Under the pieces are notes generated by a model. That model was not told the DNA's origin and did not search any database. It saw only the letters and a list, made by a program, of their open reading frames with translations. Of a stretch of 64,000 bases of DNA, positions 59,026 through 64,000 are shown one piece after another. How positions within the stretch are numbered: the stretch's first letter is position 1; every line of letters begins with the position of its first letter. The DNA is from Takakia lepidozioides (taxonomy: Eukaryota > Streptophyta > Takakiopsida > Takakiales > Takakiaceae): positions 56,436,042-56,500,041 of the forward strand of contig CM060734.1 of the NCBI GenBank assembly GCA_030704615.1, given 5' to 3'. The translations under genes were made by a program, and so were the position numbers.

Positions 59026-60672
59026 CTACAAAGAAGAACATTGCATGGGCTCAAAGCCAAGCTGTGATTTTGCCCGGTCGTAGATGATGTGGAAGTTTTG
59101 CTGCTGGAAGTTCCCGATGATGGACATACTGGAAGCTGGGGAGCCAAGAATTGCAAGGCAGAGGATCTCCTCATCAGGGTCAGGTTGAATGAAAACATTC
59201 TTCCTGGGGAGTTGCCAGACTGCGCCATTTACAAACACAATACTGAATGTGGGCAAAGAGGGGTCGGGGTTTTGTGAAATGTCGTAACATAAGTCCAGGG
59301 GTTGCATGGGATCAGCTCTGGGTAGAGACACTTTGGACTCGAATGCAGCCCGCACTGGAAGGTAAGCTGGCTCAGTGAAATATGTGAGGGTTGTACCAGA
59401 ATCAACAATGGTGCCACCACCCCCTTCACTGTTGATGCTCCATGCGCTTTCTGGAATAGTGAGGTTTTCTCCCCCAACAACAAGCTGCGAGATATTGACG
59501 TAGTAGAAGGTATCTAGACGGGGATTCTTAGTAAATGGAGTGTATTGGACATTCGTGGGCATTGTAGAGAGGACATTCTCCTCACCGAATACCAGAGTGC
59601 TGCTTACGTTCAGAGGGTCATCACGATCCACAAGACAATATGAGAATTTGTTGCCATAAAGAGAGCCAACCTGGGAGGCGAATGAGATCCCTCCTTGGCC
59701 CATGCCCAGCAGGCCCCCGGCTCCATAAAACAGACCCTCGTTGTTGTGTCCACAGCCAAACATGACTTTCTCAATCTGGATAGTCTCCCCCTTGGAAACA
59801 TTCAAGGTGAATGTTTCAAACGCGAAATCCCCTGTAGTGTTGGAAAGGTCACCGTACCAGTAGTAATACTGACAACCCCTTGGTTGGTCGACTGAGCATG
59901 TGGCTGTGTTGACGTAGGGATTTACCACGAGACAATCAGGGGAGTGGCAAGTAACCTGTTCATAAGAGTGAGATCCCTGGGGTTCGAATATAGGTCCTTG
60001 CTGAGAGTAGCAATATTCGCAAGGATTACATTGGACCCAAGTAAGGTCGCTGCCAGTGTCGATTATTACAGGGATGTGCCGAGGTGGTGTACCCAGATAA
60101 ATGTCCATGAAATATTCTCCAGACCCTAGAGAAGCCCCCGATTCGAGCGTCCCCTCAAACTCCAAGGGCGCATGCACCGCCTCTGGAGAGCTCGGACCCC
60201 TGGCTTTAGAGGTCGACGAACTCACAACCGCAGCAGCAGCAGAAGCATAGCCCAAGGCCCGACTCTTCACTCTCCTTCGAAATCCATGTGTGCGGGCAGT
60301 ATCCCTCTTCAATGACTGCTGGAGTGAATCTTTTGGGCTCATAGATATCTGTGACGGATGTGAGTCTCGATGTGAGAGGCTTAATCGCAGACCCCCCTGG
60401 TTTCCATCTTGTTTCTCTCCGAGCTTCCGCACTCGAACTGACCCTGTTTCCCCCGTTTTGTGAGAGGCGATCTGGCATCCATGGGAGTGCTCTCTTTCAC
60501 CCGCCGCATGAGGCGGGACTTTCCGAGGGCCATCACAGACGCTGAACTCATTTGCTCCCGATGACAATTCGATGCCAGGAAGCCAATCGCTATCACAGCT
60601 AACAGCTTGGGACGCAAGAATCAAAAGCGCAGACAGGGTGGCTGCCCATGCTATGAGAGTCAGCCTACCCAT
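59026..60672 (-). CDS. Nepenthesin-type aspartic protease (family A1B), secreted
   Basis: Intact single-exon frame of 548 residues. Start ATG 60672 (MGRLTLIAW) is the first ATG, and the next 25 residues form a signal peptide (hydrophobic core ATLSALLILA). A prosegment with LSHRDS near residue 98-103 follows. The two catalytic motifs are DTGSDLTWVQC (Asp205) and VDSGTTLTYF (Asp424). The flap Tyr lies in YWYGDLSNTTGDFA (about 271-284), and the nepenthesin-type Cys-rich insert around residues 215-270 (C..C.YCYSQQGPIFEP) is present. There is no plant-specific saposin-like insert. IIGNFQQQNFHIIYD and LGFEP close the domain. Relatives cleave proteins in the apoplast, vacuole or plastid. The substrate here is unknown. 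Flanking DNA is repeat-poor upstream. Confidence 0.93.
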   Translation of the reverse strand: MGRLTLIAWAATLSALLILASQAVSCDSDWLPGIELSSGANEFSVCDGPRKVPPHAAGEREHSHGCQIASHKTGETGSVRVRKLGEKQDGNQGGLRLSLSHRDSHPSQISMSPKDSLQQSLKRDTARTHGFRRRVKSRALGYASAAAAVVSSSTSKARGPSSPEAVHAPLEFEGTLESGASLGSGEYFMDIYLGTPPRHIPVIIDTGSDLTWVQCNPCEYCYSQQGPIFEPQGSHSYEQVTCHSPDCLVVNPYVNTATCSVDQPRGCQYYYWYGDLSNTTGDFAFETFTLNVSKGETIQIEKVMFGCGHNNEGLFYGAGGLLGMGQGGISFASQVGSLYGNKFSYCLVDRDDPLNVSSTLVFGEENVLSTMPTNVQYTPFTKNPRLDTFYYVNISQLVVGGENLTIPESAWSINSEGGGGTIVDSGTTLTYFTEPAYLPVRAAFESKVSLPRADPMQPLDLCYDISQNPDPSLPTFSIVFVNGAVWQLPRKNVFIQPDPDEEILCLAILGSPASSMSIIGNFQQQNFHIIYDRAKSQLGFEPMQCSSL

Positions 60673-62835
60673 GTGGTCCAGATTCAAATTGGGTCTGCAA
60701 GTCCTGCCAAGATTCCAACACCCAATTCCAGCTCCGGATTAAGAAGAGGAGAGCGACGGCAAAACTTTTCCTGAAAATCTGACTGATGCGAACAGCAAGA
60801 GCAAGCACCTGACAAATCTCCAACCTGCAATCTTCTAGCATAAGGATTGGAATACCCGGGCAAGAGCTCACTTGAACTGCACTCTCTCGTTTCAGAGACT
60901 AAACAAAACAAAACCGACATATGTGCTCGTATGCTCCCCTTGTGATCATCACCTCCGAGAGGACGCAGCTGAGGAAGAGTTGTCAAGTCTTCGGGCCAAG
61001 TCAAAGGTACACAAAAAGCAGCCACTCTTGTCTCTCTCTCACAGTCCCTCAACTCCCTCCCCCACGTGTGGAATACCGGCTGCAGCACCTGTCATACTTG
61101 CTCGAGCTGGCACTGATGACAGCATTTATGGCGGACTGAGGATCATCATCCACAGTTTCGTTTGTAGTTTACTTGCATTTCGATCGCAGGAGCATCTGAC
61201 TTTCTTCCTTGGTTGAGAGTTTGAGGTTGCGAAGAAGAGGATCCCTGTCGGTGGGGTCATATCACCAACACGCCACGACTTTACGACTGGCCTTACGACT
61301 AGACTTTACTTTCTGGTTGCCATTTTGGAGAGCAGATGTGGGATGGTGTGGGGTAGCGGTCACGTGGTTGCCTGACCCACCCCAATCAATTGCTAGCATC
61401 ACGCATGACGTCTCAATCTCGCAACTCGTTTGTCTGTGATGATCTGGAATGACTGCAGGACTGAAGATGTTGTGTTTGATTGCGTAGCAACGATTGAAGT
61501 CAAACCCCACTTCCGTCGGCCACTCAGGACTCCATACAATATTTACTCTCTGGCATGTCAACAGTTGAGGTTTGACAGTCTTACTGTGGCGTACTGGGAA
61601 TGAAGTCCGACATATGTTTTCACGACCTGCTGGGGGCCTGCACCATGCTTTGCAACTTCCTGTGGACAAGATGCTGCACTAGTCTTGTACATACATAGCT
61701 TGACTGGCTGCACACCATCCTTCACTTGCTACAGATTTTCTCAGATCCTTCTTGAAGCCCACACTAGCGACAGACCGGACGAGTTATATCTGGCTTACAT
61801 ACCTCCAGGGAAGATTTCTAGCTTCACTTGTAGCAGAGGCGCTACATGCATGGATGTGTCCAAGACGAAATTTCAAAGTAACGGGAAAGAAACTTGATCC
61901 TCGCTCATCTGCCTGGCTAGTTGCAATCTCACCAGTTGAGTAAATAGCAGAGTAGGATCCTGAAATGTTGAAGGCAAATCAACGCCATGAAGTTTCTCAC
62001 GAAGTAGCTAGATTAGATCTAGAAGTCAAACGAGATACCGTAATCACTTAATCGGAGCCCGCGAGGAAAAATGATAAGTAGATTCTGTCATCCGAGCTGC
62101 CATCTAGAATGGGTTGTTGAGTGAAGCAAAGTCTGCTTGCAAGCAAGGTGCAGGCAGTCGGAACCCATCAAAGTTCAAGCTGTACATGGCCTTGGGAGTC
62201 AGCCCTCGGGATCAAGCTTGTCAAATAAGGTAATCGACGAGTCCGCTGGTATCAATGAGATGAAAACACCGGTCAACGAAGGACGTAGAAGGGACGGGAC
62301 GGTTGGACCTCGGTTGGTCTGATCGTGTCGATCTAATTCCTGGAGAGTACATGTCGAATTCGGGGCCCATCACCCTTTCTGGTCCAACTCCAGACTCCAG
62401 ACATCTTGAACGGCCTTCACATAGGCTGAATGAATGCTGTTCAATGTCCGAAATCTTCAGCTACAGTGAAACTACAGTAAAACTCATGAGGTCGGACTCA
62501 CAGAGATGCGGACGTCTAGATTCATTGGATAGTTTCTGTAGTGAGAGATAGCTTCACGTCGATCCTGCACATCAGCTCCATCCACACTCTCTTACTCGGA
62601 AAAGTAGTAAAACCCTCTAAACCTGGTCGTCCTCCAGATCTTAGTGGAATATCTGTTCTTGACTAACCGGTTGACGAAATGTAGAGACTTCGTACTTTTG
62701 AAAATGAGTGCTTTGAACAGAATAAAATGCTTCTAGATCCACGGGTAACCGGTTCTTCTTCAATCCAGTGCGTCGGGTTCCATCACTGCCTCCTCATGGG
62801 AAACTGGGACCCAGACAATAGTCACACCTCTTGCA
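60673..62835. promoter_or_regulatory. Upstream region of the aspartic protease and spacer
   Basis: No second gene recognised; promoter elements for the protease should lie from 60673 upward but none is distinctive. Open frames here lack domains. Confidence 0.3.
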
Positions 62836-63996
62836 CTAACTTGCTCCAATATGGTCGCCCCGGTGCGTCGACATCATTCCGGATATGAGATAGCACCGTC
62901 TTCATGTCGGGACGGCTTGCAGCTGGCAGCCCTTGTGCGCAGAAGGCCAGTTACATCAAAATACTTAGAATCTCTCCATGCCAATCTTGAGCACTTTGGA
63001 GGCAGGACTGTGGCAAGGATAGTACCATCCGGAGATTGCGAATCTCTCGCTGAAGTCGGAGCTAGAGGGACGAGGTCCCAGCTGTGATTTGGTGCAGTTC
63101 AGCAAGACCCCGAAGCTGGGTATGTCGGCCTTCTCTGAGACTTTCGTCATGTAAGCCCACCCTGCACTTTCACACCGTATCCGTAATTCGCAGAACTAGA
63201 GGAACGATAGATAGCAATGAAAGAAACACATGCACTGAAAATAGTCTGCGCAACATATGGCTACCTAGTAGCACCTGGGGCATATCTGATTGTCCGGGGG
63301 GGCCTAAACATTCGAACTCTTCTCCACCAAAACTTCAGCAATGCCAAGTCAACCATGCGTGCCTCGATGTCCGTCTAATCTTGCCAGTTTTCAGTTCAGT
63401 CACGGCTTCGATTGGGTGGTCAAAGCTGTGGTGCAGGTATGCCAGACCCTGAACCACCCCAACAACAATCCAATCCACTGTGAAGTCGATCCTTTAAGCT
63501 TTCATCGCTCATGAACTGCCATCATCTCCTAGAACCTCCCAGAAACGATTGTCATTGTTGTAATGTCCTTTCGAGTCTGCCCACTGAGATTGTTGTGTGA
63601 AATATCTAGACATTTTAGACTGCCGCTGTCGCCAAGCCTTTGGGATGGTATAGATCAATGCGTTGATCTTACTTGGACAATATGGGTAAGATCATCCAAC
63701 TCTACAGTCAGCTCTCCGTTGAATTGTTGAATGGCAAGCTCAAAGACTGGAGGGAGAAGAAATTGCTGACCATGGCTTTGGTGATTACCAAAAATGGAGT
63801 GGCAAAATCTTGTGTGGATACTTAACTCTGTCTTGAGTGTCTTCCGTTGATAGTGATCAGTGCCCATCAGTAAGGCATCAGGGTGAAGCTCACTCATACA
63901 GACATTATCGACAATTTCAGCTGGAGCTTCCACTCTGCAAGAGCTCAGAGTAGGACCCTGCAATGCAACTTTTGTTGCAGCCAATGGCACAAACAA
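62836..63996 (-). pseudogene. LRR receptor-like kinase relic
   Basis: Minus-strand kinase landmarks in order but in different frames. Around 63830-63780, KTLKTELSIHTRFCH resembles the alphaC helix segment of receptor kinases. At 63477-63420, VVQGLAYLHHSFDHPI is subdomain VIa. At 63150-63050, KVSEKADIPSFGVLL is subdomain IX (normally K.DVYSFG). Near 62930-62860, RTRAASCKPSR is the subdomain XI Arg region. The catalytic HRD/DFG stretch is not readable. Frames break repeatedly, so it is a decayed copy; its extracellular part would lie beyond the window. Confidence 0.5.
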
Positions 63997-64000
63997 AGAG

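Overview
The window is eukaryotic nuclear DNA from a land plant or close streptophyte relative. The evidence is a 29-exon transportin-1 gene, a nepenthesin-type aspartic protease, a receptor-like kinase relic, spliceosomal introns with GT/AG borders, and plant-style transposons (MULE, Ty3/gypsy, LINE, tRNA-derived SINEs). Base composition is moderate, introns are mid-sized and the gypsy pol sequence is of a type I associate with mosses, lycophytes, ferns and charophytes. That makes a spore-bearing plant or charophyte more likely than a flowering plant, but the species cannot be fixed from sequence alone.

Layout. 1-2.0 kb: decayed MULE transposase with a SWIM zinc finger. 2.4-3.2 kb: palindrome-rich segment. 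3.3-4.3 kb: LINE relic with RNase H and restriction-like endonuclease remnants. 5.88-16.24 kb: a Ty3/gypsy LTR retrotransposon on the minus strand. 17.2-18.2 kb and 55.5-56.3 kb: two inverted copies of a non-autonomous DNA element with TTAA targets. 18.96-23.46 kb: nine-exon gene for a muscleblind-like protein with six CCCH fingers (plus strand). 27.83-41.82 kb: complete transportin-1 gene (minus strand, 889 codons), with a truncated LINE in one intron and LINE relics in others. 42.6-44.4 kb: SINEs and a small LTR element. 46.8-48.1 kb: broken pogo/DDE_1 transposase. 49.2-50.5 kb: SINE and a degenerate satellite. 53.1-54.3 kb: broken hypothetical coding region. 59.0-60.7 kb: intact intronless aspartic protease. 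62.8-64.0 kb: receptor-kinase relic.

The most notable object is the gypsy element. Its pol reading frame fuses protease, a C5 cytosine DNA methyltransferase, reverse transcriptase, RNase H, integrase and, after correcting one frameshift, a terminal PHD finger. It thus carries a possible DNA-methylation writer and a possible chromatin reader in one polyprotein. This copy is dead: it has nonsense codons, frameshifts and a deletion of the reverse-transcriptase palm. The methyltransferase motifs nonetheless remain readable. Retrotransposon-borne methyltransferases have been reported in charophytes and dinoflagellates (de Mendoza and colleagues, 2018); I do not recall a description of the PHD-finger combination.

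Host genes in the window do not form a pathway. Transportin-1 imports RNA-binding proteins and the muscleblind-like protein is a predicted RNA-binding protein, but their proximity proves nothing.
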